A stretch of 64,000 nucleotides of DNA from assembly GCF_003349955.1 (NCBI RefSeq), contig NZ_QLKQ01000002.1, forward strand, positions 1 to 64,000. The letters are read 5' to 3'. Shown here in pieces: positions 44,227 to 52,471 of this stretch. The first letter of the stretch is position 1. Each line of letters starts with the position of its first letter. This DNA comes from Azospirillum brasilense (GTDB lineage: Bacteria > Pseudomonadota > Alphaproteobacteria > Azospirillales > Azospirillaceae). The notes beneath the pieces were generated by a model. It was not told the origin of the DNA and did no database searches. It saw only the letters and a list, made by a program, of their open reading frames with translations. The translations under genes were made by a program, and so were the position numbers.

Positions 44227-46101
44227 TTACACCCGGCCGCGCTTCAGGGCGTTCCGGCCGAACGCACCGTCCACGTAGTCGAGCAACTCGCCCAGCGCCT
44301 CCACCGGGGTGACGGTGCCGGTGTCGATGGTCAGCTCCGCCGATTCCGGAGCCTCGTAGGGGGCGGAGACGCCGGTGAAGTCCGGGATCTCCCCGGCGCG
44401 CGCCCGGCGGTACAGCCCCTTGGGATCGCGCGACTCGCAGGTGGCGAGATCGGCGGCCACATAGACCTCGTGGAAGCGCTCGCCGCCGATGGCCCGCGCC
44501 CGCGCCCGGTCGGCCTGGAGCGGCGAGATCAGCGAGGCGATGACCAGCACGCCCGCATCGGCGAACAGCTTGGCGGTCTCGGCGACGCGCCGGATGTTCT
44601 CCGCCCGGTCCTCCGCCGAGAAGCCCAGCCCGGCGTTCAGCCCGTTGCGGACATTGTCGCCGTCCAGCACGAAGACCTGCCAGCCGCGGTCGAACAGGGC
44701 GCGTTCCAGCGCCATGGCCAGCGTGGACTTGCCGGCCCCGGACAGGCCGGTCAGCCAGAGGACGCCGCCCTTGTGGCCGTTGGCGGCGTTGCGCTCGTCC
44801 GCGGTGACGGCGTGCGAGACCTCGGTCGTGTTGGCCGAGGCGGTGGGACCCTCGTCCACCTCGACGACGATGCAGCCGCCGACCACGTCGTGGCCGTCGA
44901 TCAGCACGCCGCGCCCGGTGCGCGACAGCGCCGAGGCGAGGTCGACCGCGATCGGCGAGCGGGAGCGCAGAACGACCTCGGCCACCTCGTTGCGGTGGAC
45001 CGCCTTGGCCGGGGTGCTCGATAGGTCCTCGATGTCGATGACGGCGGTGATGCTCTCCACCGTCACGCGGTGCTCGCCCGTCGTGATCTTCAGCGTGTAG
45101 GTCTTGCCGACCGCCAGCGGCTCCGAGGTCAGCCAGAAGGCGCGGACGCCCAGCCGGTGGGTGACGTGCGGCGCCCCCTCCTCATGGTGCGCGACATGGC
45201 CACGCTCGGCGAAGATGCGCTTGTCCAGCGTGATGCCGATGCTCTGCCCGGCCTGGGCGGCGACGATGGGCTGGCTGTGGTTCCACCCCTCGATGCTGAC
45301 CACCGTGGCGGTGGCGCCGGTCGGCGAGAAGCGCAGCGTGTCGCCGACGCGCAGGCGCCCGCTCTCGATGCGGCCGGCCAGGATGCGGCGGTCGTCGGGC
45401 TTGTAGACGTCCTGCAGTGGGAAGCGCAGCGGCAGTTCGGTCGGCGCCTGCTGCGGACGGAAGGCGTCCAGCGCCTCCACCACGGTCGGCCCCTCGTACC
45501 AGGGCGCCTTGTCGGAGCGGCTGACGATGTTGTCACCGTGGCGCGCCGCGATCGGGATCACAGTGGAGGTGTGCAGGCCGAGTTCCGCCAGATAGGCGCG
45601 GATCTCCTGGGACACCGCCTCGAACCGGTACTGGTCGAAATCGACGCGGTCCATCTTGTTGACAGCGACGGCCACCTGCCGCACGCCCAGCAGGTGCAGC
45701 AGGAAGGCGTGGCGGCGCGACTGCTCCAAGGCCCCCTCGGCGGCGTCGATCACCAGCAGGGCGGCGTCGGCCTGGGAGGCGCCGGTCACCATGTTCTTCA
45801 GGAACTCGGTGTGGCCCGGCGCGTCAATGATGACGTAGGGGCGCTGTTCCGTCTTGAAGTGGATCTGCGTGGTGTCGATGGTGATGCCCTGGTCGCGTTC
45901 GGCCTGGAGCGCGTCCATCACGAAGGCCCATTCGAAGGGCATGCCGCGCTTGCGGCTCATCTCGTGGACCTGCTCCACCTTGCCGTCGGGCAGGCTGCCG
46001 GTGTCGTTCAGCAGGCGCCCGATCAGCGTCGACTTGCCGTGGTCGACATGGCCGACGATGACGATGCGGAGCTGGCCGTTCAGTTCGTTCCGGATGTCCA
46101 T
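44227..46101 (-). CDS. cysNC: Bifunctional sulfate adenylyltransferase subunit 1 / APS kinase (CysNC)
   Basis: This 624-residue fusion has an N-terminal EF-Tu-like GTPase, residues about 1-430, with [20 protein letters not shown] and NKMDRVDF. It drives sulfate adenylation by CysD. The C-terminal APS kinase, about 445-624, has [19 protein letters not shown] and [12 protein letters not shown]. The P-loop GHVDHGKST differs from the usual CysN GSVDDGKST, as in a second CysN lineage. The arrangement is that of NodQ. It is the last gene of cysH-cysD-cysNC, 18 bases after cysD. Confidence 0.92.
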   Translation of the reverse strand: MDIRNELNGQLRIVIVGHVDHGKSTLIGRLLNDTGSLPDGKVEQVHEMSRKRGMPFEWAFVMDALQAERDQGITIDTTQIHFKTEQRPYVIIDAPGHTEFLKNMVTGASQADAALLVIDAAEGALEQSRRHAFLLHLLGVRQVAVAVNKMDRVDFDQYRFEAVSQEIRAYLAELGLHTSTVIPIAARHGDNIVSRSDKAPWYEGPTVVEALDAFRPQQAPTELPLRFPLQDVYKPDDRRILAGRIESGRLRVGDTLRFSPTGATATVVSIEGWNHSQPIVAAQAGQSIGITLDKRIFAERGHVAHHEEGAPHVTHRLGVRAFWLTSEPLAVGKTYTLKITTGEHRVTVESITAVIDIEDLSSTPAKAVHRNEVAEVVLRSRSPIAVDLASALSRTGRGVLIDGHDVVGGCIVVEVDEGPTASANTTEVSHAVTADERNAANGHKGGVLWLTGLSGAGKSTLAMALERALFDRGWQVFVLDGDNVRNGLNAGLGFSAEDRAENIRRVAETAKLFADAGVLVIASLISPLQADRARARAIGGERFHEVYVAADLATCESRDPKGLYRRARAGEIPDFTGVSAPYEAPESAELTIDTGTVTPVEALGELLDYVDGAFGRNALKRGRV

Positions 46102-46119
46102 GGTCCCAATCCCCGCTTC

Positions 46120-46917
46120 TTACATGTAGCCCGAGCTGCGCAGGCGCTCGAAGCTGTCCTCGGCCTCGTTGTCCATGGCGCGGCCGGCGCGCTCCGGAAT
46201 GCGGGTCACGACCAGTTCGGCGATGATCTCGTCGATGGTGCCGGCGGTGCTGTCCACCGGGAAGGTGATGTTCTTCTCGCCCAGCGAGCGGTAGCGCTTG
46301 CCGTCCTTGGCGAAGTACAGCGGCACGATGGGAATCCCCTCGCGCTTGGAGTAGCGCCAGATGTCCAGTTCGGTCCAATGCAGCAGCGGGTGGATGCGGA
46401 CATGGGTGCCTTCGTCGAAGCGGGTCTTGTAATGGTCCCAGAACTCCGCCGGCTGGTCTTTCACGTCCCAGTCGCCTTCCAGCGAACGCGGGGAGAAGAC
46501 GCGCTCCTTGGCGCGGGTCGCCTGCTCGTCGCGCCGGATGCCGACCATGATCCCCTGGTACTTGCCGGTGCGCAGGAGGTTCTTCAGCCCCTCCGTCTTG
46601 CGGGCGGCGGCGCGGGTCAGCGGCGGCAGGGTCTGGTCCATGTCCGCTTCCGGCGGGCATTGCTCCACCCGCAGGTCGAGGTCCCACTCCCCGGCGATGC
46701 GGTCGCGGAAGTCATAGACCTCTTGCAACTCCATCGCGGTGTCGAGCTGGACGACCGGGAACGGAACACGCCCGAAGAACGCCTTGCGGCAGAGCCAGAG
46801 CAGGACGTTGCTGTCCTTTCCGATCGACCACAGCAGAGCCAGCTTGTCGATGCGGTTGTAGGCCTCGCGGAGGATGTAGATGCTCTGGCTCTCAAGGTAA
46901 TCGAGATCGGCGGTCAT
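46120..46917 (-). CDS. cysD: Sulfate adenylyltransferase subunit 2 (CysD)
   Basis: This ATP-pyrophosphatase-fold subunit makes APS from sulfate and ATP. At 265 residues it is shorter than the E. coli protein (about 300). The PP-loop reads LLWSIGKDS. Conserved blocks include RRDEQATRAKER, VRIHPLLHWTELDIWRY and REGIPIVPLYFA. The ATG at 46917 overlaps the cysH stop by four bases (ATGA), implying coupled translation. Together with the unusual CysN P-loop it suggests a distinct CysD/CysN lineage. Confidence 0.92.
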   Translation of the reverse strand: MTADLDYLESQSIYILREAYNRIDKLALLWSIGKDSNVLLWLCRKAFFGRVPFPVVQLDTAMELQEVYDFRDRIAGEWDLDLRVEQCPPEADMDQTLPPLTRAAARKTEGLKNLLRTGKYQGIMVGIRRDEQATRAKERVFSPRSLEGDWDVKDQPAEFWDHYKTRFDEGTHVRIHPLLHWTELDIWRYSKREGIPIVPLYFAKDGKRYRSLGEKNITFPVDSTAGTIDEIIAELVVTRIPERAGRAMDNEAEDSFERLRSSGYM

Positions 46918-47648
46918 TGTGCGGTTCCGGTCTTCTTGAAGGTGTGAATGCCGCATTCGGTCTTGGCGGTTCCGGCCCAGCGGCCCGACCGCGGATCCGC
47001 ACCGGGAGCGACACGCTCGGTGCAGGTGAAACAGCCGATGGACAGGAAGCCGTCGGCCTCGAGCGGGTGGCGCGGCAGGTTGCGCCGCGCGAATTCCTGG
47101 TCGATCCGCTCGCGGTCCCAATGGGCGAGCGGGTTGATCTTGATGCGGCCCGTGCCCTCCTCCGCCTCGAACAGCGGAAGGGCGGCGCGCGTCGATGCCT
47201 GGAAGCGCTTGCGCCCGGTCACCCAGGCGTCGAACCCCTCCAGCGCGCGGTCCAGCGGCACCGTCTTGCGCAGATGGCAACAGGCGTCGTGCGAGCGGGT
47301 GAACAGCAGCCCATCGGGGTCCTCCGCCGTCAGATCCGCGCCGGTCGGGCCGATCGTGCGCACGCCGGTCAGGCCGAGCGCGGACACCAGCTTGTCGCGG
47401 TAGCGCAGCGTTTCCCCGAACAACTTTCCGGTGTCGACGAAGAGAACCGGGAAGGACGGGTCGGCCTCCGCCGCCAAGGCGAGCAGCACCGCAGATTCCG
47501 TTCCGAAGGACGAAACCACAGCAACGCGGCCGTCGAATTCATCACGCAGAAGGGCGTTCAGAAGCACCGCCCCGTCCAGCCGACCGTAACGTTCGGTCAG
47601 ATCGGCCACGCGGTCGCGTTTCACAGCCTGGGCAAGTCCATCAAGCAT
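46914..47648 (-). CDS. cysH: APS/PAPS reductase, iron-sulfur type
   Basis: This 244-residue enzyme is predicted to reduce activated sulfate to sulfite. The cysteine pairs CC (HDACCHLRK) and CxxC (IGCFTCTERV) are the ligands of the [4Fe-4S] cluster found in bacterial APS reductases, and the catalytic Cys is in ECGIHTF near the C-terminus. It should therefore use APS directly rather than PAPS. It is first in the cysH-cysD-cysNC operon and divergent from siroheme synthesis, sharing a 209-base AT-rich promoter region with it. Confidence 0.92.
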   Translation of the reverse strand: MLDGLAQAVKRDRVADLTERYGRLDGAVLLNALLRDEFDGRVAVVSSFGTESAVLLALAAEADPSFPVLFVDTGKLFGETLRYRDKLVSALGLTGVRTIGPTGADLTAEDPDGLLFTRSHDACCHLRKTVPLDRALEGFDAWVTGRKRFQASTRAALPLFEAEEGTGRIKINPLAHWDRERIDQEFARRNLPRHPLEADGFLSIGCFTCTERVAPGADPRSGRWAGTAKTECGIHTFKKTGTAQ

Positions 47649-47857
47649 GACCTAATTGCCTATCCACGAAGTGGAGTATTTGTTCTGAATTGCACATTAA
47701 CACCAGTTTCACGGCGTTGCAATGCATATACATTGTCTACATGTATTATAGGTTTAAGCGAGTTTGTGAAATCTGTTGATTGCACCCCGCCATCGCGCTT
47801 AAATGCGCCCATGATGTCATTTCACGATACCTTCGGTGTGTATTTCGGGTGGCCGCG
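47649..47857. promoter_or_regulatory. Divergent promoter region of the sulfur genes
   Basis: This 209-base AT-rich interval lies between cysH and the siroheme gene. It holds ATACAT-N7-ATGTAT (47728-47746), AATTGCACAT (47688-47697) and TGTGAAAT (47765-47772). The last two recur in nearly the same form before the sulfonate transporter. A LysR-type regulator (CysB/Cbl-like) is plausible but is not encoded in the window. Confidence 0.5.
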
Positions 47858-48415
47858 GTGATCCCGGTCGCGCTCGACCCGACGCATGTGCGGATCGCGC
47901 TGGTCGGCCAGGGGCCGTTGGCGAAGCGCCGTCTCGCTCAGCTGCGGGAGGGCGGCGCGGTGCCAATGGTCTATTCACCGGAACCGGATGCGGAATTGAT
48001 CGCCCTCGCGGGTGCCGCCCTGCGCCGCGCCCTGCCCTCGCCCGCCGACCTGGAGGGCGTGCAGGTGCTGTTCGTCGTCGGCATCGACGACCCCGCCGCG
48101 GAGACGCTGGCCCGTCAGGCGCGTGATCGCAACATCCTGGTCAATGTCGAGGATGTGATTCCGTTCTGTGATTTCCACGCGCCGTCTGTGATACGGCGCG
48201 GCGACCTTCTCATCACCGTCTCCACCGGCGGCCGGAGCCCTGCCCTGGCCCAGGTGCTCCGCGAACGGCTGGAGACCCTGTTCCCCGCCGTCTGGGCGGA
48301 CCGGCTGGCGGAACTCGCCGCGCTCCGCGACCGCCTGCGCGCCACGGGCGCCAAGGGACCCGAGGTGCTGCGCGCCTGCCGGGATCTGATCGCCGCCAAA
48401 GGATGGCTGCCATGA
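47858..48415 (+). CDS. Siroheme synthase N-terminal type: precorrin-2 dehydrogenase/ferrochelatase
   Basis: This 185-residue protein corresponds to the CysG-N half, which oxidises precorrin-2 and inserts iron to make siroheme. The Rossmann opening is VRIALVGQGPLAKRRLAQL. Further blocks, FVVGIDDPAAETLARQARDR, NILVNVEDVIPFCDFHAPSV and LLITVSTGGRSPALAQVLRE, match that half. The start is probably GTG at 47858; a longer frame from 47780 lacks a ribosome-binding site. It overlaps the next gene, which supplies precorrin-2, so siroheme is made for the sulfite reductase in this operon. Confidence 0.88.
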   Translation: MIPVALDPTHVRIALVGQGPLAKRRLAQLREGGAVPMVYSPEPDAELIALAGAALRRALPSPADLEGVQVLFVVGIDDPAAETLARQARDRNILVNVEDVIPFCDFHAPSVIRRGDLLITVSTGGRSPALAQVLRERLETLFPAVWADRLAELAALRDRLRATGAKGPEVLRACRDLIAAKGWLP

Positions 48416-49251
48416 TCGCATCAACTCTTCTTTCGCGGACTCTTCTGTCCCGCCTGCCCGCCTTCGAACCGGGCAGCGTCTGGCTGGCCGGGGCCGGCCC
48501 CGGCGAACCGGGCCTGCTGACCCTGCTGGCCGCCAAGGCGCTGGGCGAGGCCGACGCCATCGTCCACGACGCGCTGGTCGGCGGCGGCATCCTGGAGGCC
48601 GCCAACCCCGACGCTCTTCTGGTGGACATGGGCAAGCGCGCCGGCCACCCCTCCCCCAAGCAGGAGGCGATCAACGCGCGGCTCGTGGAGCTGGCGCGCG
48701 AAGGCCGGCGGGTGCTGCGGCTGAAGGGCGGCGACCCCTTCGTCTTCGGGCGCGGCGGCGAGGAATGCCTGGCGCTGGCCGAGGCGGAGATTCCCTTCCG
48801 CGTGGTGCCGGGCGTGACCGCGGGAATCGGCGGGCTGGCCTACGCCGGCATCCCGGTGACCCACCGCGGCTTCGGCACCACGGCGACCTTCGTCACCGGC
48901 CACGACAAGGCCGGCGGTCTGCCCGCCGACCTGGACTGGAACGTCCTGGCGCGGCTGCCCGGCGCGCTGGTGTTCTATATGGCGCTGGGCACCATCGGGA
49001 CCATCGCCGAGCGGCTCGAAGCCGCCGGCAAGCCGCCGATGACCCCGGTCGCCATCGTGTCGAGCGCCAGCACCGAGGCGCAGAGCGTCATCGAGACCAA
49101 TCTTGCCCATTGCGCCCGGGACGTCGTGCGGCTACAGGCCAAGCGCCCCGCGATCGTCGTGGTCGGCGAGGTCGTGCGGCTGCGCGCCCTGATCGGCGCG
49201 TGGCAGCAGACCACCGGCCAGAACCCGTTTCCCACCGCCGTGTCGGCGTGA
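48403..49251 (+). CDS. cobA: Uroporphyrinogen-III C-methyltransferase
   Basis: This 282-residue SAM-dependent methyltransferase is predicted to make precorrin-2. The motifs VWLAGAGPGEPGLLTLLAAK, DAIVHDALV, LLVDMGKRAGHPSPKQEAIN, RLKGGDPFVFGRGGEE and VPGVTAGIGGLAYAGIPVTHR are complete. A second ATG at 48412 is also possible. It overlaps the preceding siroheme gene and precedes DUF2849 and sulfite reductase, so its role here is siroheme rather than B12 synthesis. The names cysG, sumT and cobA are all used. Confidence 0.92.
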   Translation: MAAMIASTLLSRTLLSRLPAFEPGSVWLAGAGPGEPGLLTLLAAKALGEADAIVHDALVGGGILEAANPDALLVDMGKRAGHPSPKQEAINARLVELAREGRRVLRLKGGDPFVFGRGGEECLALAEAEIPFRVVPGVTAGIGGLAYAGIPVTHRGFGTTATFVTGHDKAGGLPADLDWNVLARLPGALVFYMALGTIGTIAERLEAAGKPPMTPVAIVSSASTEAQSVIETNLAHCARDVVRLQAKRPAIVVVGEVVRLRALIGAWQQTTGQNPFPTAVSA

Positions 49252-49275
49252 GCGTTCGTGTTAGGAGTTGAAGGC

Positions 49276-49611
49276 ATGGCGTTGAGTGATAAGTCCAGGA
49301 ACGAGGCGGTGCTGAAGGCCATCACCGCCAACCGCCTGCGCGATGGCGAGGTGATCTTCCTCGCCCCCGGCCCCGGCCTCGGCTGGGTGGAGCGTCTGGA
49401 CGCCGCCGCCCTGTTCGAGGACGCCGCGGCGGCCGAAACGGCCCTTGCTGCCGCCAAGACCAAGGCGGAGGGCGAGCAGTTCGCCGTGGACGTCTACGCC
49501 TTCGACCTGCGCGTCGTGGACGGGCAGCGGGTGCCGGTCAAGACACGGGAGCGCATTCGGGCGCTCGGCCCCACCGTCCGCATCGATCTCGGCAAGCAGG
49601 CTGCGGCCTGA
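49276..49611 (+). CDS. DUF2849 protein of the sulfite reductase operon
   Basis: This 111-residue protein has a conserved-type start (NEAVLKAITANRLRDGEVIF) and a compact alpha/beta pattern typical of DUF2849. The family is found next to sulfite reductase genes in alphaproteobacteria, as here between siroheme synthesis and cysI. Its biochemical role is unknown. AGGAG lies upstream of the ATG at 49276. There is no signal peptide or cysteine cluster. Confidence 0.8.
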   Translation: MALSDKSRNEAVLKAITANRLRDGEVIFLAPGPGLGWVERLDAAALFEDAAAAETALAAAKTKAEGEQFAVDVYAFDLRVVDGQRVPVKTRERIRALGPTVRIDLGKQAAA

Positions 49612-49646
49612 ACCGGGCGGCCACTTTTCTGACAAGGGCGAGTTCT

Positions 49647-51335
49647 ATGAACCACATCGCGCCCGGCCGCAACGCCGGGGTCTACAGCTACGACGACATC
49701 GACCGCCGCTTCGTCGCGGAGCGCGTGGAGCAGTTCCGCGCCCAGGTCGAGCGCCGCCTGTCCGGCGAGCTGACGGAGGACGAGTTCAAGCCCCTGCGGC
49801 TGATGAACGGCCTCTACCTCCAGCTCCACGCCTACATGCTGCGCATCGCCGTTCCCTACGGCGTCCTGACCGCGCGGCAGCTCCGCAAGCTGGCCGAGAT
49901 CGGGCGCAAGTACGACAAGGGCTACGGCCACTTCACCACCCGGCAGAATCTCCAGTTCAACTGGATCAAGCTGGAGGACACCCCGGCGATCCTGCACGAG
50001 CTGGCCGAGGTGGACATGCACGCGCTGCAGACCAGCGGCAACTGCGTGCGCAACGTCACCACCGACCAGTTCGTCGGCGCGGCGCGGGACGAGGTGGTGG
50101 ACGGGCGCGTCTACGCCGAGATCCTGCGGCAATGGACGACCCTGCACCCCGAATTCACCTTCCTGCCGCGCAAGTTCAAGATCGCCATCATGGGGTCGGA
50201 CGCCGACCGCGCGGCCATCCGCGTCCATGACGTCGGCGTCTTCGCCAAGCGCAACGAGCGGGGCGAGGTCGGCTTCACCTTCTATGTCGGCGGCGGCCTC
50301 GGCCGGTCGCCCTTCATCGGCAAGCTGATCCGCGACTGGGTGCCGGAGGAGGACTTCGTCGCCTATCTCGAAGCCATCCTGCGCGTCTACAACCAGTACG
50401 GCCGGCGCGACAACATCTACAAGGCGCGCATCAAGATCCTCGTCCACGAGCTGGGCCAGGAGAAGTTCACCCAGGAGGTGGAGGAGGAGTTCGCCCGCCT
50501 GCGCGGTCCGAAATACCGCCTCGCCCCGGAGGTCGTAGACGAGATCCGCCGCCGCTTCGGCGGCCCGGCCTATGAGACGCTGACCGACGAGCCGGAGTCC
50601 TTCCAGGCCGCCAAGTCGGCGAACCCGGACTTCGCCCGCTGGGTGGCGGTCAACGTGCTGGCCCACAAGGTCCCCGGCTACGCCGCCGCCACCATCTCGC
50701 TGAAGCCCGCCGGCGGCATCCCCGGCGACGCCACGTCGGAGCAGATGGAGCTGATCGCCGATCTGGCCGACGCGCACAGCTTCGGCGAACTCCGCGTCAG
50801 CCACGCCCAGAACCTCGTTCTGGCCCATGTCCGGCAGGACGAGCTGTTCACCCTGTGGACGGCGCTGGAGGCCAACGGGCTGGGCACACCGAACGCCGGG
50901 CTGATCGGCGACATCATCGCCTGCCCCGGCCTCGACTACTGCGCGCTGGCCAACGCCCGCTCGATCCCGCTGGCCCAGGCCATCTCGGCCCGCTTCGCCG
51001 ATCCGGCGCGGCAGCAGCTCATCGGCGAGCTGGGCATCAAGATCAGCGGCTGCATCAACGCCTGCGGCCACCACCATGTCGGCGCCATCGGCATCCTCGG
51101 CGTGGATAAGAAGGGCGAGGAGTTCTACCAGATCACCGTCGGCGGCGACCCGACCCTGACCACGGCGATCGGCGACATCCTCGGCCCGGCGGTGACCGCC
51201 GACGAGACGGTGGACGCCATCGAAGCCATCGTCGAGGTCTATCTGTCCAACCGGCACGACGGGGAGCGCTTCATCGACACGCTGAAGCGAGTCGGCCACG
51301 GCCCGTTCAAGGAGAGAGTCTATGCCGCTCATTAA
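49647..51335 (+). CDS. cysI: Siroheme-dependent sulfite reductase (CysI-like)
   Basis: This 562-residue nitrite/sulfite reductase is predicted to reduce sulfite to sulfide with siroheme and a [4Fe-4S] cluster. The cluster motif is CPGLDYC ... SGCINACGHHHVG (residues about 428-477). Conserved blocks TTRQNLQFNWI and TSGNCVRNVTTDQF line the active site. Surrounding genes for siroheme and APS reduction favour sulfite over nitrite. No flavoprotein subunit (CysJ) is adjacent, so ferredoxin or another donor is likely. The last 14 bases overlap the DUF934 gene. Confidence 0.92.
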   Translation: MNHIAPGRNAGVYSYDDIDRRFVAERVEQFRAQVERRLSGELTEDEFKPLRLMNGLYLQLHAYMLRIAVPYGVLTARQLRKLAEIGRKYDKGYGHFTTRQNLQFNWIKLEDTPAILHELAEVDMHALQTSGNCVRNVTTDQFVGAARDEVVDGRVYAEILRQWTTLHPEFTFLPRKFKIAIMGSDADRAAIRVHDVGVFAKRNERGEVGFTFYVGGGLGRSPFIGKLIRDWVPEEDFVAYLEAILRVYNQYGRRDNIYKARIKILVHELGQEKFTQEVEEEFARLRGPKYRLAPEVVDEIRRRFGGPAYETLTDEPESFQAAKSANPDFARWVAVNVLAHKVPGYAAATISLKPAGGIPGDATSEQMELIADLADAHSFGELRVSHAQNLVLAHVRQDELFTLWTALEANGLGTPNAGLIGDIIACPGLDYCALANARSIPLAQAISARFADPARQQLIGELGIKISGCINACGHHHVGAIGILGVDKKGEEFYQITVGGDPTLTTAIGDILGPAVTADETVDAIEAIVEVYLSNRHDGERFIDTLKRVGHGPFKERVYAAH

Positions 51336-51819
51336 GGACGGCCGCATCGTCGAGGACGACTGGGTCGCAGTCGCCGACGGCGAACCGGTTCCCGCCGACC
51401 GCCCCGCCGTCGTCACCTTCGAGCGCTGGCAGGCGGAGCGCGCGAGCTTCGACGGGCGCAACGCGGCGCTCGGCGTCCGGGTCAAGAGCGGAACGCTGGC
51501 CCCGGCCATCGCCCCGGACCTGGACCGCTTCGCGCTGGTGGCGATCGAGTTTCCGAAGTTCCGCGACGGCCGCGGCTTCTCCACCGCGCGCGAGCTGCGG
51601 GAGCGCTACGGCTACGGCGGCGAGATCCGGGCGGTCGGGCACGTCATCCCCGACCAGTACCGCTTCCTCCTGCGCACCGGCTTCACCTCCGCCGAGGCGC
51701 CGGAAAACACCAACCCGGAGAGCTGGGCGCACGCCCTGACGGAGATCACCGTCGCGTTCCAGCCGTCGCTGGACGACCCCCAGCCGCTGTCGCTCCTGCG
51801 CCGCCGCCTGGGGTCCTGA
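51322..51819 (+). CDS. DUF934 protein of the sulfite reductase operon
   Basis: This 165-residue protein of the DUF934 family, often called an oxidoreductase or CysX-like, occurs with sulfite reductase in alphaproteobacteria and beyond. Blocks such as FPKFRDGRGFSTARELRERY and GEIRAVGHVIPDQYRFLLRTGF fit the family. No cofactor motif is obvious and its role is undefined. The start overlaps the cysI stop, indicating tight coupling. It is the last gene of the operon, followed by a GC-rich hairpin. Confidence 0.85.
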   Translation: MPLIKDGRIVEDDWVAVADGEPVPADRPAVVTFERWQAERASFDGRNAALGVRVKSGTLAPAIAPDLDRFALVAIEFPKFRDGRGFSTARELRERYGYGGEIRAVGHVIPDQYRFLLRTGFTSAEAPENTNPESWAHALTEITVAFQPSLDDPQPLSLLRRRLGS

Positions 51820-51831
51820 CGCGCATCGCGC

Positions 51832-51857
51832 CGCGCCCGCGCTCCATCGCGGGCGCG
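51832..51857. terminator. GC-rich hairpin after the sulfite reductase operon
   Basis: A perfect 10-bp stem CGCGCCCGCG/CGCGGGCGCG with a six-base loop lies between convergent genes. There is no T run, so factor-dependent termination or mRNA protection is also possible. Confidence 0.6.
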
Positions 51858-51870
51858 GGCGCCTTGCGGC

Positions 51871-52209
51871 TCACAGTCCGCGGAACAGCCAGAACAGTCC
51901 CGCCGCGACGGCGACGGCGATCACCACCACGACCACGGCCACGGACCGCCGCAACCGGGCCTCGCGCCGCTCGACCTCCTGGCGCTTTTTTAGCAGGTAC
52001 TGCTGCTCGGGTCCGAGAAAGGCTCCCGAGTCACCGTCCAGGGACAGGGCGCGCTTCGCCACGCTCCGGCCGCGCGCCGTGGGAGCCGTCCGGACCGGCG
52101 GCCGCCCCGCCCGCCCCTCCAGAACCATCGAGTCGCCCGCCAGCGGGCGCCCCGTCCCCGGACGACCCCGGCCCGCCTTCCTGGATGCCTTGCGTCTTTT
52201 GCTCGCCAT
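51871..52209 (-). CDS. Hypothetical basic protein with C-terminal membrane anchor
   Basis: This 112-residue protein has a strongly basic, Gly/Pro/Arg-rich first half, then a charged helix (LLKKRQEVERREARLRRS). It ends in one hydrophobic segment (VAVVVVVIAVAVAAGLFWLF), so it would be tail-anchored. I do not recognise a family. The ATG at 52209 follows GGAG; an ATG three codons upstream is less well placed. It is convergent with the sulfur operon. Confidence 0.6.
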   Translation of the reverse strand: MASKRRKASRKAGRGRPGTGRPLAGDSMVLEGRAGRPPVRTAPTARGRSVAKRALSLDGDSGAFLGPEQQYLLKKRQEVERREARLRRSVAVVVVVIAVAVAAGLFWLFRGL

Positions 52210-52471
52210 GCTCCTCACCTCACCGTCGCCCGGCGAAGCATAGCGGCCCCGCCCCGCTTATCCACCCCTTGATGTCGGCGGGCCAGCAAGGTCACACCGC
52301 GTTTCCCCGACTCAGCCGAATCACTGGGCAATTGAGGGAAATTCGCGCAAATCGCATTTCAGTTCCCGAAAAAGCAAGGGTGGGGCGGGAAAAAATTCCG
52401 ACAACACCGCCCACACGGGCCGACGAAATCCGTACTATGCGGCATCGCGCCGATGCAGCCAGGATTTTCGC

